Positions 30,336 through 37,212 of a DNA stretch of 37,212 bases are shown in pieces; within the stretch, counting starts at the first letter, position 1, and each line of letters opens with the position of its first letter. The notes below the pieces were generated by a model. It was not told the origin of the DNA. It did no database searches and saw only the letters and a list, made by a program, of their open reading frames with translations. The position numbers were made by a program, and so were the translations under genes. The stretch comes from Candidatus Gastranaerophilales bacterium. GTDB lineage: Bacteria; Cyanobacteriota; Vampirovibrionia; Gastranaerophilales; Gastranaerophilaceae. The stretch covers positions 1-37,212 of the forward strand of contig CALUSJ010000076.1 in the NCBI GenBank assembly GCA_944323405.1, given 5' to 3'.

Positions 30336-30370
30336 GGATTTTTGAAGAAAAATTTACAAAACTTTACACA

Positions 30371-30400
30371 TTGATACAAAGCATGTTGTTAAGTTATTAT
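30371..30400 (+). promoter_or_regulatory. Promoter of the secreted protein upstream of bamA
   Basis: TTGATA (30371-30376), 18 nt and TATTAT (30395-30400). It would drive the 30462 gene and probably bamA and skp. Confidence 0.5.
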
Positions 30401-30461
30401 AGACATATAAGGGATTACACTTGGGTAAAAAACCTGTTAGATTAAAAATGAGGTTGTGTCG

Positions 30462-31052
30462 TTGAGAAAAATATTAGGAATATTAGTTATGTTTATTGCT
30501 AGCGCTTTAGCTGCATACGCAGAGAGTGCGAGTATGGATTTTAATATAACAATGCCGGGGTATGTGTATATCACTCCAGTAACAAGCCCTGTTTTAGTTG
30601 CAAACATTACAGACAGGACGGGAAATTTGTATGCACCGCTTTCGAGCAAATTTAAAGTTGTAACAAACAGCAAAGATACAAAAACTCTTTATTTGAAAGC
30701 CAATACAGTTACTGAAGGCGGTTATGAAGAGGCTATGTTTGAGCAGGGCGGACGGGTGTATATTGCATTTGCAAACCTTGCTAAAATCCCAAAATCCCAA
30801 GCGTTAGCCAATTGCAAGATGGGTAAACAGGCAAAAGAAAGCCCCGGAGTTGTAGCATATCCTATAAATTCTATTATTGGGGCGGATACGAAATATATAA
30901 GTTCAAAAAATAAGTATGAAGTATACGTAAACAATGGCACAACATTTGTTACGGTAAATGTCGGCTCAAATGTTCTAAGTACATCATTTGCGTCTAACGA
31001 TCCCAAAGGATTTTATCAGGCGGTTTTATCATTAACGGAGGCAGATATTTAA
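30462..31052 (+). CDS. Secreted protein of unknown function encoded upstream of bamA
   Basis: 196 aa from the TTG at 30462, chosen because GAGG lies 8 nt upstream; the GTG at 30456 is only 2 nt from that site. Signal peptide: MRKILGILVMFIASALAAYA, cleavage about residue 20. The mature part is beta-rich (SMDFNITMPGYVYITPVTSP, TKTLYLKANTVTEGGYEEAM) with a single Cys and no known motif. It lies 33 bp upstream of bamA on the same strand and is probably co-transcribed with bamA and skp. It may therefore be an envelope-assembly accessory protein, but the family is unrecognised. Confidence 0.65.
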   Translation: MRKILGILVMFIASALAAYAESASMDFNITMPGYVYITPVTSPVLVANITDRTGNLYAPLSSKFKVVTNSKDTKTLYLKANTVTEGGYEEAMFEQGGRVYIAFANLAKIPKSQALANCKMGKQAKESPGVVAYPINSIIGADTKYISSKNKYEVYVNNGTTFVTVNVGSNVLSTSFASNDPKGFYQAVLSLTEADI

Positions 31053-31085
31053 AATATAAAAAAAAATTTTAAATAAGAAGAAGGT

Positions 31086-33332
31086 ATGGAGGAGAAAACA
31101 AAGAAGAGAGTTATAAAAGCGTCCGGGCTGACGGCTATGCTGTGCATGTCAGTTGTATTATCTTGCTCTTCTCCAGCATATTCTGCTGACGCAAACAACT
31201 ATGTTACTCCAGATTTTTCGTATTTTGAGCTCACACAGTCAAAACCTATAAAACTTATAAACCCTTTATATTTAGATACAACTAAAACGGTAAAACCTTC
31301 AATAAAAACCGTAATCCCTTATAACGGTGAGACTATCGAAGCGGATTATTTTACCTCCATTATAGATGACGAATCTCCTCCACAAGAGCAGCCGCCTAAG
31401 AATCCTTTTTTGGTAGAGAGTGAAAACCAAAATATACCTCCTCCTCTTGAGCCGCTAGAGGAAATTAATGCGAATAACTTTTTTGCACCGCCAGAAACTG
31501 CTTCTTCAAATGAAACAGAAGCGGTATATTCTGCTGAAGTTAACTCTGATGAAAACATAGATTTGGAAGGCAAGGCAATAAGTTCTATAAGAATAGAAGG
31601 GCTTAGTGTGCTTAAGCCGGAATTAATCTACTCAAATATAAAAACACAAGCAGGTTCATTATTTAATGAAGAGCTTATACAACAAGATTTGCAGCGCATA
31701 TATGCAATAGGCTTTTTTACTGAAAAAATGTCAGTAGAACCTATATTAAAGAGTGATGATACTATAGAATTAGTTTTTTCTTTACAAGAGAACTTAATAG
31801 TAACAAATGTATCGATAGTTGGTAATACTGTAATATCTTCGATGGAGCTTATGCCTTATGTAATGCCTTTAAAAGGGCTGCCGCAAAATATTTCCCGTAT
31901 AAATGAAGCAATAGAAGGTATAAGCGGGTATTATCATAACAAAGGTTATATTTTGGCTGGCATAAGTTCTGTGGATGATGAGCCGGATGGGGCTTTGACA
32001 TTCACAATTTCAGAAGGGGTTATTGATAAGATATTAATTGACGGGAATGAAAAAACAAAGGACTATGTAATAGAACGCAATATAATGACTCAGCCCGGGA
32101 CTGTATATAACGAAAATTACTTAAAAGAAGACCTTGCAAGAGTATATTCGACAAAGATATTTAAGGAAGTTAACCGAGAGATTTATCCTAGTGATACTCA
32201 GGAAGGCGAATATAATGTAAAAGTCGTAGTAAAAGAAGACAGTCCAAACAGCCTTGCTCTCGGCGGAGGTATTGATAATGCTCTTGGGGCATTTGGTTCA
32301 TTGAGCTATAGCGAAAACAATTTCCTTGGCCGGGGTCAGAAACTTACATTATCCGGCATATTGGGCTCCGGGATTTTACTGAGCGACGCTTCTATTAAAA
32401 ACAGGATGAATTATCAGTTAGAATTAAGTTTTTTTGAGCCGTATTTTCTAAATGCTGATAATTCTTTGATGAGTAAATTATACTACCGGGATTTAGGCAG
32501 CTGGCAGATTCCGCTTGCAATAGAAAGGCGCTTTGGTATTAATGCCGGCGTAGAACATAAGGTTCGTGGTTATGATAATTTAACAACTAATTTTAGTGCC
32601 GGAATTGAGCATATAAGCTTAAGTGAAGGTGATTTCAATAAGATTTCACATATGTACGCACTAAGGAACTTAAGTATGTCAGAGCGGGCAAGACAATTAA
32701 CGGGAGGTACATTTATAAACCTGGCGCCCGGAGTAAAATATTCTACATTGGATTCGGATGAAAATCCTCGTGAGGGTATGATAGCGAGTGCAAAATTCAT
32801 AGAAGCAATAGGTATAAGCAACTTAAACCATACAAATGGCCGCCTGGCAGGAGGTGTAACAAAATATTTTCCAGTGAGAAAAAAATCTTCGTTCTCACTG
32901 ACAGCACGAGGGGGTGTACGAGTTCATGGGGATGAAATGCCTGAAGTCATGGCATTTAGGTTAGGCGGCCCTTATTCTATAAGAGGCTTTAGAATGAGCG
33001 GTGTGGGTACCGGCGATGCGTTTTTAATGGGTTCGGCCGAACTTGCTACACCTTTGCCTTTTGTTGATAGGCTAAAATGGGATTTCTTCCAGAAAATACG
33101 TTTAACATTCTTTGTTGATGCGGGTAAAATTTTTGATCCGACAATTTCAAGCGTGCTCTATGACAGGCCAATGAGCGCAATTACAGCAGGTATCGGTTTG
33201 AAAGTTTATATTCCAGGAGTCGGCCCAATTTCTGTTGATTATGGAATCCCGCTTACAAATCCGGGAGATTATGGCTCGAAAAACGGCTACTTTACTTTCG
33301 GAACCGGCGGTATGGATTATTATGGTTATTAG
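31086..33332 (+). CDS. bamA: Outer-membrane assembly protein BamA/Omp85
   Basis: 748 aa. The signal peptide (residues 1-34, ending SPAYSA) is followed by a Pro/Glu-rich disordered linker (35-160) that is longer than in E. coli. About 165-385 hold three POTRA domains, the cyanobacterial number (E. coli has five). The first starts AISSIRIEGLSVLKPELI, the second NVSIVGNTVISSMEL and the third DKILIDGNEKTKDYVIERNI. Residues 390-748 are the 16-stranded barrel, with the conserved loop-6 motif here IRGF (632-635, usually VRGF) in GGPYSIRGF. It inserts beta-barrel proteins into the outer membrane. skp follows after 20 bp. Confidence 0.93.
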   Translation: MEEKTKKRVIKASGLTAMLCMSVVLSCSSPAYSADANNYVTPDFSYFELTQSKPIKLINPLYLDTTKTVKPSIKTVIPYNGETIEADYFTSIIDDESPPQEQPPKNPFLVESENQNIPPPLEPLEEINANNFFAPPETASSNETEAVYSAEVNSDENIDLEGKAISSIRIEGLSVLKPELIYSNIKTQAGSLFNEELIQQDLQRIYAIGFFTEKMSVEPILKSDDTIELVFSLQENLIVTNVSIVGNTVISSMELMPYVMPLKGLPQNISRINEAIEGISGYYHNKGYILAGISSVDDEPDGALTFTISEGVIDKILIDGNEKTKDYVIERNIMTQPGTVYNENYLKEDLARVYSTKIFKEVNREIYPSDTQEGEYNVKVVVKEDSPNSLALGGGIDNALGAFGSLSYSENNFLGRGQKLTLSGILGSGILLSDASIKNRMNYQLELSFFEPYFLNADNSLMSKLYYRDLGSWQIPLAIERRFGINAGVEHKVRGYDNLTTNFSAGIEHISLSEGDFNKISHMYALRNLSMSERARQLTGGTFINLAPGVKYSTLDSDENPREGMIASAKFIEAIGISNLNHTNGRLAGGVTKYFPVRKKSSFSLTARGGVRVHGDEMPEVMAFRLGGPYSIRGFRMSGVGTGDAFLMGSAELATPLPFVDRLKWDFFQKIRLTFFVDAGKIFDPTISSVLYDRPMSAITAGIGLKVYIPGVGPISVDYGIPLTNPGDYGSKNGYFTFGTGGMDYYGY

Positions 33333-33352
33333 TTATATACAGGAGAGTTTAT

Positions 33353-33793
33353 ATGAAAAAATGCTTATTGTTGTTTTCTTTTTTATTACTAACGTTGCCA
33401 GGATTTGCCGGGGGTGTTGGATATATTAATTATGATAAAGTTGTTGAAAATTATCAATTCGCAAAAAATTCTTTAAGAGAAATTCAAACTAAACACGATG
33501 AAATACAACAGTTTTTATTAGCGAAAGAAAAAGAATTTAACCAGATAGAATCCGCTATCCAGAAGAAAAAATTTGAGGCTTCAGTTCAAGCAGAATTAAA
33601 GACGAGAGAACAGGCGTTTAACACATTCAGAGAAAAACGTGAGGAAGAGGTATATACAAGAATACATGCAGTTACAGAAAAAATACGCCTAGAAAAGGGT
33701 TTGGATGCCGTAATTGATGCAAGAACTGTGTTTTCAGGCGGTGTAGATATAACAGATATTCTTATACAGCGCTTAAACGCTCCTCGTCAATAA
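33353..33793 (+). CDS. skp: OmpH/Skp-family periplasmic chaperone
   Basis: 146 aa. The signal peptide (1-19, ending PGFA) is followed by a short beta element (GVGYINYDKVVENYQF, the typical OmpH start) and a long coiled coil of K/E/Q-rich helix (about 35-110). It ends with KGLDAVIDARTVFSGGVDITDILI, which matches the family's closing strand. Skp trimers hold unfolded outer-membrane proteins and hand them to BamA, encoded directly upstream. SD CAGGAGAG. The 3' end overlaps the convergent glycosyltransferase gene by 32 bp. Confidence 0.92.
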   Translation: MKKCLLLFSFLLLTLPGFAGGVGYINYDKVVENYQFAKNSLREIQTKHDEIQQFLLAKEKEFNQIESAIQKKKFEASVQAELKTREQAFNTFREKREEEVYTRIHAVTEKIRLEKGLDAVIDARTVFSGGVDITDILIQRLNAPRQ

Positions 33794-34724
33794 TATTTTG
33801 AAGCTCGGGATACATTTTAAGAAACATCCTGACTGCTTCTTCACCACCGAGTCCTTGTGTAGAGTTGTTACCATTGAGTTGATAAAGGCCCGAGGTTTGC
33901 GAATTCTCAATAGGGTAATATTTAAGTTTATAACTGTTTTTGCAGGGAACAAACTTTGTCCTGTTCCTAACGCTGTTAAGCCAAAACCAAGCATCATCAT
34001 TTGTTGGAATAATTTCCATAAACTTATCTTTGTTGAATACATCATTGTGCAGAGAGTGCGGAGGATATAGCACACCTCCAAATCCGATAAACGGGTTAAG
34101 ATAGCTTGGGAGATAGGAATCATCATAAATATAGCTTCGTCTTTTTAGCTTATAATTTCCATCTTTTTGAGGTATAAGTATCATTGCCCTTCCACCAATA
34201 ATACAATTTGGATACTTAGCGTGTTCATCTAAAAGGGTTTTGATTAAATCCTTGTCATAATAATAGTCATCATCGACAGTAATTATAATATCATCAGGAT
34301 ATTCTTTAAGAGTTGGAATTAATTTTTTATATGAGCGTGTATCTTCGCACCACTTTATACTGAGGCCATAGTCTTGAAGCCTAGTAAGATTTTCTGGAAG
34401 ATTTGTATTCTGGAATTGTTCTTTAGCAAGCCATAAGACTATTTCGTCTGGCTTAACAGTTTGCTGGAGCAGAGTAGAAATTGTTTTGTATACAATATTA
34501 ATTCTTGCAGGAAATGTTGTTAGTGACACAATAACTTTTGGTTTTCGTTTTTGGGAGGTAACACCAGATTCTGTAACTTCTTTAAACTCATATTTGTATT
34601 TGAATTTTTTGCAGAATTTGAGACCTAAAAAACGTATTATGAAATGTTCATCAACAGTTCTAAAAGAAAAAATGGTATCAAGCTTGCTTCTAAGATTTCT
34701 AAGTAGACCAGTAGATTTATTCAT
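33762..34724 (-). CDS. GT-A-type glycosyltransferase-like protein
   Basis: 320 aa. Residues 62-200 have a GT-A-like fold: PKVIVSLTTFPARINIVYKT at the start, then DEIVLWLAKEQF and KWCEDTRSYKKLIPTL. The metal-binding acidic run ITVDDDYYYD (DDD at 151-153) follows. The C-terminal part has GFGGVLYPPHSLH and NDDAWFWLNSV, the sort of acceptor/catalytic loop seen in bacterial surface-glycan transferases. No membrane segment. SD AAGGAG lies before the ATG. The stop lies inside the convergent skp gene (32-bp overlap). It probably builds surface polysaccharide or modifies proteins; the exact family was not tested. Confidence 0.75.
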   Translation of the reverse strand: MNKSTGLLRNLRSKLDTIFSFRTVDEHFIIRFLGLKFCKKFKYKYEFKEVTESGVTSQKRKPKVIVSLTTFPARINIVYKTISTLLQQTVKPDEIVLWLAKEQFQNTNLPENLTRLQDYGLSIKWCEDTRSYKKLIPTLKEYPDDIIITVDDDYYYDKDLIKTLLDEHAKYPNCIIGGRAMILIPQKDGNYKLKRRSYIYDDSYLPSYLNPFIGFGGVLYPPHSLHNDVFNKDKFMEIIPTNDDAWFWLNSVRNRTKFVPCKNSYKLKYYPIENSQTSGLYQLNGNNSTQGLGGEEAVRMFLKMYPELQNIIDEERLSAV

Positions 34725-34786
34725 TATTCCAAAACTCCTTGTTTAGTTAATTTTAGCATAATAAAGAAATATTTGTAAATGATTAC

Positions 34787-34814
34787 TTGATTTATAAGAT
34801 TGCTTGCTTATAAT
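34787..34814 (+). promoter_or_regulatory. Promoter for the intergenic RNA/tRNA-Pro unit
   Basis: TTGATT (34787-34792), 16 nt and TATAAT (34809-34814), pointing toward the structured region and tRNA-Pro. Confidence 0.45.
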
Positions 34815-34859
34815 TAATTATATTGAGACTTGTTTTGTAGTATTGACAACTAAATATGA

Positions 34860-35060
34860 CTTAAAAAGGGTGCTGCGAGGTAATAGAAAAAGGGTTGTGC
34901 TTGAAATCAGCCGATTGAATTCCTACTAGCGTGTGATGAGCCAATGACTCCTCAAAAGTTGACTCAATGTCAAGTTTTGATGGAGGAAGGCGAGGCAGGA
35001 GGGCGTAAGCCTCCGCACGAGCCGTATAAAAGATACTACCAAGCTGCGACCAAAATTGAA
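34860..35060 (+). ncRNA. Candidate structured RNA upstream of tRNA-Pro
   Basis: Gene-free stretch of higher GC than its surroundings. 34948-34985 forms a long hairpin (15 pairs, one mismatch, one bulge, 5-nt loop; inner stem TTGAC/GTCAA). 34998-35014 forms a GC-rich hairpin closed by a GTAA tetraloop (GNRA type). 35036-35048 (CTACCAAGCTGCG) is perfectly complementary to 13 nt of the downstream tRNA-Pro D-arm (35088-35100). I do not recognise it as RNase P RNA, tmRNA, SRP RNA, 6S or a known riboswitch. It could be an independent RNA, a precursor leader of the tRNA, or a mobile-element remnant. Confidence 0.35.
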
Positions 35061-35077
35061 AATTTAATAAAAAATAT

Positions 35078-35151
35078 CGGGACGTGGCGCAGCTTGGTAG
35101 CGTGCTACCTTGGGGTGGTAGAGGTCGCAGGTTCAAATCCTGTCGTTCCGA
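35078..35151 (+). tRNA. tRNA-Pro (anticodon UGG)
   Basis: 74 nt. The acceptor is CGGGACG/CGTTCCG with one G-T pair and discriminator A. The D-arm has GCGCAGCTTGGTAGCG. The anticodon arm is CTACC-TTGGGGT-GGTAG (anticodon TGG). The T-arm has GGTTCAAATCC. CCA is not encoded. The last 14 bases of the gene recur downstream (see the direct repeat). Confidence 0.95.
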
Positions 35152-35269
35152 TATTTTTTATAGAGTTTCTAGTATAAAGGACAGGATTTGAACTTTTCAT
35201 ATCTTTTTTTTCGAGCTATCCTCTCTCTCGTTCGGATTACGCTCAAAAAGTCCTGTCGTTCCGATATTT
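35138..35269 (+). repeat. Direct repeat of the tRNA-Pro 3' end (att-like)
   Basis: TCCTGTCGTTCCGATATTT occurs at 35138-35156, covering the tRNA 3' end, and again at 35251-35269. The following 30 bases are also similar (shared ATTTCTAGT-type and ACAGG segments). Duplication of a tRNA 3' end is the usual footprint of integrase-mediated insertion. Only about 95 bp lie between the copies and no integrase is present, so this would be a remnant. Confidence 0.7.
35180..35193. repeat. Inverted copy of the tRNA-Pro T-arm
   Basis: GACAGGATTTGAAC is the exact reverse complement of the tRNA T-arm bases 35131-35144. It can form a 14-bp stem with the tRNA 3' half, and T-rich DNA (35194-35211) follows, so it may act as a terminator or compete with tRNA folding. 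Confidence 0.7.
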
Positions 35270-35315
35270 CCCATAAAATTTCTAGTAAAAAAAACAGGAG
35301 AAATTTAAAAGCTCA

Positions 35316-36161
35316 TTACCCTTTTACGGCACCGTCATTCTCACCAGAAATAAAAAATCTTTGCATCGCAAGAAAAAATATAATAATCGGAATTGTTGAT
35401 ATAATAGAACCGGCTGCGATAAAACGCCAATTAGAGGAAAACATTCCCTGCAAGTTATTGATTCCGACAGGCAGTGTATACATACTATCTTTTGTAAGCA
35501 ATATACTCGGCCATAAGAATTCACCCCAAGAGCCAATAAATGTAAACACAGCAAGAACTGCAAGTGTAGGTTTAACCATAGGTATTATTATTTTCCAGAA
35601 CATTTGGAACATATTACATCCATCGACAATAGCAGCTTCTTCCACTTCTTTTGGGATTTTTAAAAAAGCTTGTCTCATAAGAAATATACCAAAAGCGCTA
35701 ACAGCGAAAGGCATAACGAGTCCTATATATCCCATAGTCCTGTTTACACTGTCTATGAGGTGGAGTTTGAGAGTTATAATATATACAGGCAGCATAATAG
35801 CTTGAAAAGGAATCATGATTGTAGCAAGTATTGAGAAGAATACAAACCTTTTACCTTTAAATTTCATTCTTGCAAGCGGATAAGCTGCTAGAGAAGACAG
35901 TACAAGATTAAGCATAACAGTAAGCGCCGCTACGATTACGCTATTCCAAAAATATGCCATAAAATCGACTTTACCCCATACATCGATATAATTCTGCCAG
36001 GTAAAATCAAGCGGTATTATTTTAGGCGGATATGCGAAAATATCTTCGTTCAAACCTTTCAATGAAGTTGAGGTTAACCATATAAAAGGAAAAATTGAAA
36101 GTATTGAGACAATAATTAATATTGTGTGTGTTAATGTCTTTTCAGTAATTCTTTTTATCAT
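35316..36161 (-). CDS. Carbohydrate ABC transporter permease (MalG/UgpE type)
   Basis: 281 aa with six predicted transmembrane segments (about 12-30, 72-93, 108-130, 143-162, 198-218, 255-272). The cytoplasmic EAA loop reads EVEEAAIVDGCNMFQMFWKI (EAA 175-177, G181), the contact site for the ATPase. This is the second of two permeases in sugar/glycerol-phosphate importers. Its normal partners (MalF-like permease, binding protein, ATPase) are not adjacent; the neighbours are a tRNA on one side and a small unrelated gene on the other. It thus looks like an orphan or an operon 3' end moved away. No SD; the promoter predicts a leaderless start. Confidence 0.9.
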   Translation of the reverse strand: MIKRITEKTLTHTILIIVSILSIFPFIWLTSTSLKGLNEDIFAYPPKIIPLDFTWQNYIDVWGKVDFMAYFWNSVIVAALTVMLNLVLSSLAAYPLARMKFKGKRFVFFSILATIMIPFQAIMLPVYIITLKLHLIDSVNRTMGYIGLVMPFAVSAFGIFLMRQAFLKIPKEVEEAAIVDGCNMFQMFWKIIIPMVKPTLAVLAVFTFIGSWGEFLWPSILLTKDSMYTLPVGINNLQGMFSSNWRFIAAGSIISTIPIIIFFLAMQRFFISGENDGAVKG

Positions 36162-36167
36162 AGCTTT

Positions 36168-36196
36168 ATTCTATAACATATTTTGGGTAATGTCAC
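36168..36196 (-). promoter_or_regulatory. Promoter giving a leaderless start for the ABC permease
   Basis: Minus strand GTGACA (36196-36191), 17-nt spacer and TAGAAT (36173-36168), ending 6 nt before the ATG at 36161. No SD. Confidence 0.6.
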
Positions 36197-36338
36197 CTAA
36201 AAAAGATTTATTAACTTGAATATCTTAGCCCAAATTCTATTATACAAACTCATAATGCGTTACTCCTAAAAACTAAACTAACAGGTGATTTATGTTCAAA
36301 AAGAAACCATTACAATTCTTGTATGGAGATATGTTGTT

Positions 36339-36650
36339 ATGGAAAAATTACAGAATAAATATTTAGAGTTAAAAAATATAAACAAAGATATCGTAAACTG
36401 GGTTGAAGATATAGCAGAAGAGAATAATTGCCGCATAGAGCGCAAGGAATGGAAAAGCAAATATAACAGCTATGTGGTTTACGATTATGAACCGTTTTGT
36501 TCTGAAGGTTTTGAGATAAATATACTACTCAGCTCATTTGATATATCGTATCTTAATTTCATAAAATATTTGTATAATGAAAAATTAAGTACAATTGAAT
36601 ATTTAGACAATTGTATAAAAAATTCTTCAATAAAAAACTATTCACATTAA
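36339..36650 (+). CDS. Small hypothetical protein
   Basis: 103 aa from the ATG at 36339 (GGAG 10 nt upstream). An in-frame GTG at 36285 would add 18 residues but has no SD. The protein is acidic and helical at first (MEKLQNKYLELKNINKDIVN), with a charged WKSKYNSYVVYDYEPF middle and an aromatic tail. No signal, membrane segment or known motif. It may be an orphan; codon use and composition are as in its neighbours. Confidence 0.45.
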   Translation: MEKLQNKYLELKNINKDIVNWVEDIAEENNCRIERKEWKSKYNSYVVYDYEPFCSEGFEINILLSSFDISYLNFIKYLYNEKLSTIEYLDNCIKNSSIKNYSH

Positions 36651-36704
36651 AAAAATTGGTATATAATATTCCTTATCAAAGATATTTTGGTGAGGAATAT
36701 TATT

Positions 36705-37212
36705 ATGAAAGAATTTTTTAACGATTATGTACAAACACTTGAAACTTATATAATGTTTCGTATAAAAGAAACGGTTGCAAGGATTACCCCGGAATTGAAA
36801 GCAAAAGGAAGAAGCCCTATAAACCTTTCTATGGGAGCACCTACGGCTTCTCCGCCTAAGTTTGTTATTGAGAGTTTAAAGAAAGCTCTGGATGAAAACG
36901 GAATGCACACATATTCTTCTCCTAAGGGTGAATTATATTTAAGAGAAGCCATCGCAAAAAGAATGAAAAACAGATTTAATGTCGAGCTTAATCCTGCTGA
37001 TGAGATATTTTCTCTTATTGGTTCTAAAGAAGGTTTAGCGAATTTTATCAGAGCGCTTATTAACCCAACGACAAATAATGAAGATAAAGAAATTATCCTT
37101 GTGCCGGATCCCGGTTATGCTTCATACGGAGAAATGGTTAAAGTTTCAGGCGGGCTGGCATATCCGATACCGTTAACCCCTGAAAATAATTTCATGCCGG
37201 ATTTGGAAGAGG
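36705..37212 (+). CDS. dapL: Aminotransferase class I/II, LL-diaminopimelate aminotransferase-like (3' end outside window)
   Basis: The first 169 codons are present; the frame is open to the end of the window. The start is the ATG at 36705 with GAGGAAT about 8 nt before it and a TATAAT at 36662-36667. The N-terminal segment (INLSMGAPTASPPKFVIESL, THTYSSPKGELYLREAIA-like) and SLIGSKEGLANFIRALINP match the fold-type I aminotransferases of the DapL/aspartate group. IILVPDPGYASYGEMV is the substrate-cofactor region. The PLP lysine lies beyond the window. DapL makes LL-diaminopimelate directly from tetrahydrodipicolinate in cyanobacteria, some anaerobes and plants. A related aspartate aminotransferase is possible. 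Confidence 0.7.
   Translation, partial: MKEFFNDYVQTLETYIMFRIKETVARITPELKAKGRSPINLSMGAPTASPPKFVIESLKKALDENGMHTYSSPKGELYLREAIAKRMKNRFNVELNPADEIFSLIGSKEGLANFIRALINPTTNNEDKEIILVPDPGYASYGEMVKVSGGLAYPIPLTPENNFMPDLEE

Noticed and set aside
34861-35136. A 91-codon minus-strand frame covering the structured region and part of tRNA-Pro.
   Set aside because: It begins inside the tRNA gene, has no SD, and the same bases form hairpins on the plus strand. More likely a chance frame antisense to an RNA, though its length merits a homology search.
34944-35177. A 77-codon plus-strand frame running through tRNA-Pro.
   Set aside because: It contains the complete tRNA gene and has no family resemblance.
35188-35805. 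205-codon plus-strand frame opposite the ABC permease.
   Set aside because: The minus strand encodes a clear MalG-type permease with an EAA loop; the plus frame is its shadow.

Overview
The window is AT-rich and comes from a Gram-negative (diderm), fermentative bacterium. The best fit is a gut Melainabacterium, i.e. the Gastranaerophilales/Vampirovibrionia relatives of Cyanobacteria. This assignment is inference. It rests on a BamA-type Omp85 followed by a Skp-like chaperone, typical short type-IV-pilin-like proteins, a GH57 glucan branching enzyme, pyruvate phosphate dikinase, a pyruvate-decarboxylase-type enzyme, and cyanobacteria-like extragenic repeats. The window looks chromosomal. I see no insertion sequence, prophage or CRISPR array.

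Layout. 1-1060: the 3' end of ppdK and tRNA-Leu(UAA). 1177-3251: a leftward group of small membrane proteins (two YtxH-like, one DUF948-like, one unnamed) and a protein with a single EF-hand. 3352-4609: a secreted protein and a flavin reductase-rubredoxin fusion. 4692-5764: rpsL-rpsG with a long leader, not followed by fusA/tuf. 5989-7917: a large surface protein with a prepilin N-terminus, a YadA-like beta-roll and an S74 autoprocessing domain. 8191-10224: two XRE regulators, a pilin-like protein and tRNA-Ser(CGA). 10291-13221: leftward genes of unknown role, one with a zinc-protease motif. 13222-14053: a gene-free stretch packed with palindromic and tandem repeats. 14054-17720: a Gly/Ser/Asn/Tyr-rich protein behind a sigma-28-type promoter, then a patch of glycosyltransferase-like genes. 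17858-24654: housekeeping (nth, a TPR protein, recG, 2-oxoacid decarboxylase, gmk, adk). 24829-29802: radical SAM protein, GH57 branching enzyme, rpmI-rplT, HAD phosphatase. 29867-34724: a second sigma-28-controlled gene, a secreted protein, bamA, skp and a glycosyltransferase. 34725-35300: a possible structured RNA, tRNA-Pro(UGG) and a duplicated tRNA 3' end. 35316-37212: an orphan sugar ABC permease, a small gene, and the start of an LL-diaminopimelate-type aminotransferase.

How the parts may fit together. Central carbon and storage metabolism are represented by PPDK, the 2-oxoacid decarboxylase and the branching enzyme. Envelope biogenesis is represented by BamA and Skp. Surface structures include two prepilin-like proteins, glycosyltransferases and two proteins without signal peptides behind near-perfect FliA-type promoters (TAAAGTTT-N11-GCCGATAA). 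The last point suggests a flagellar-type late regulon whose members are not recognisable as known flagellar proteins. A second recurring signal is a -10 box exactly 6 nt before the ATG of several genes that lack a Shine-Dalgarno sequence, which predicts leaderless mRNAs alongside ordinary SD-led genes.
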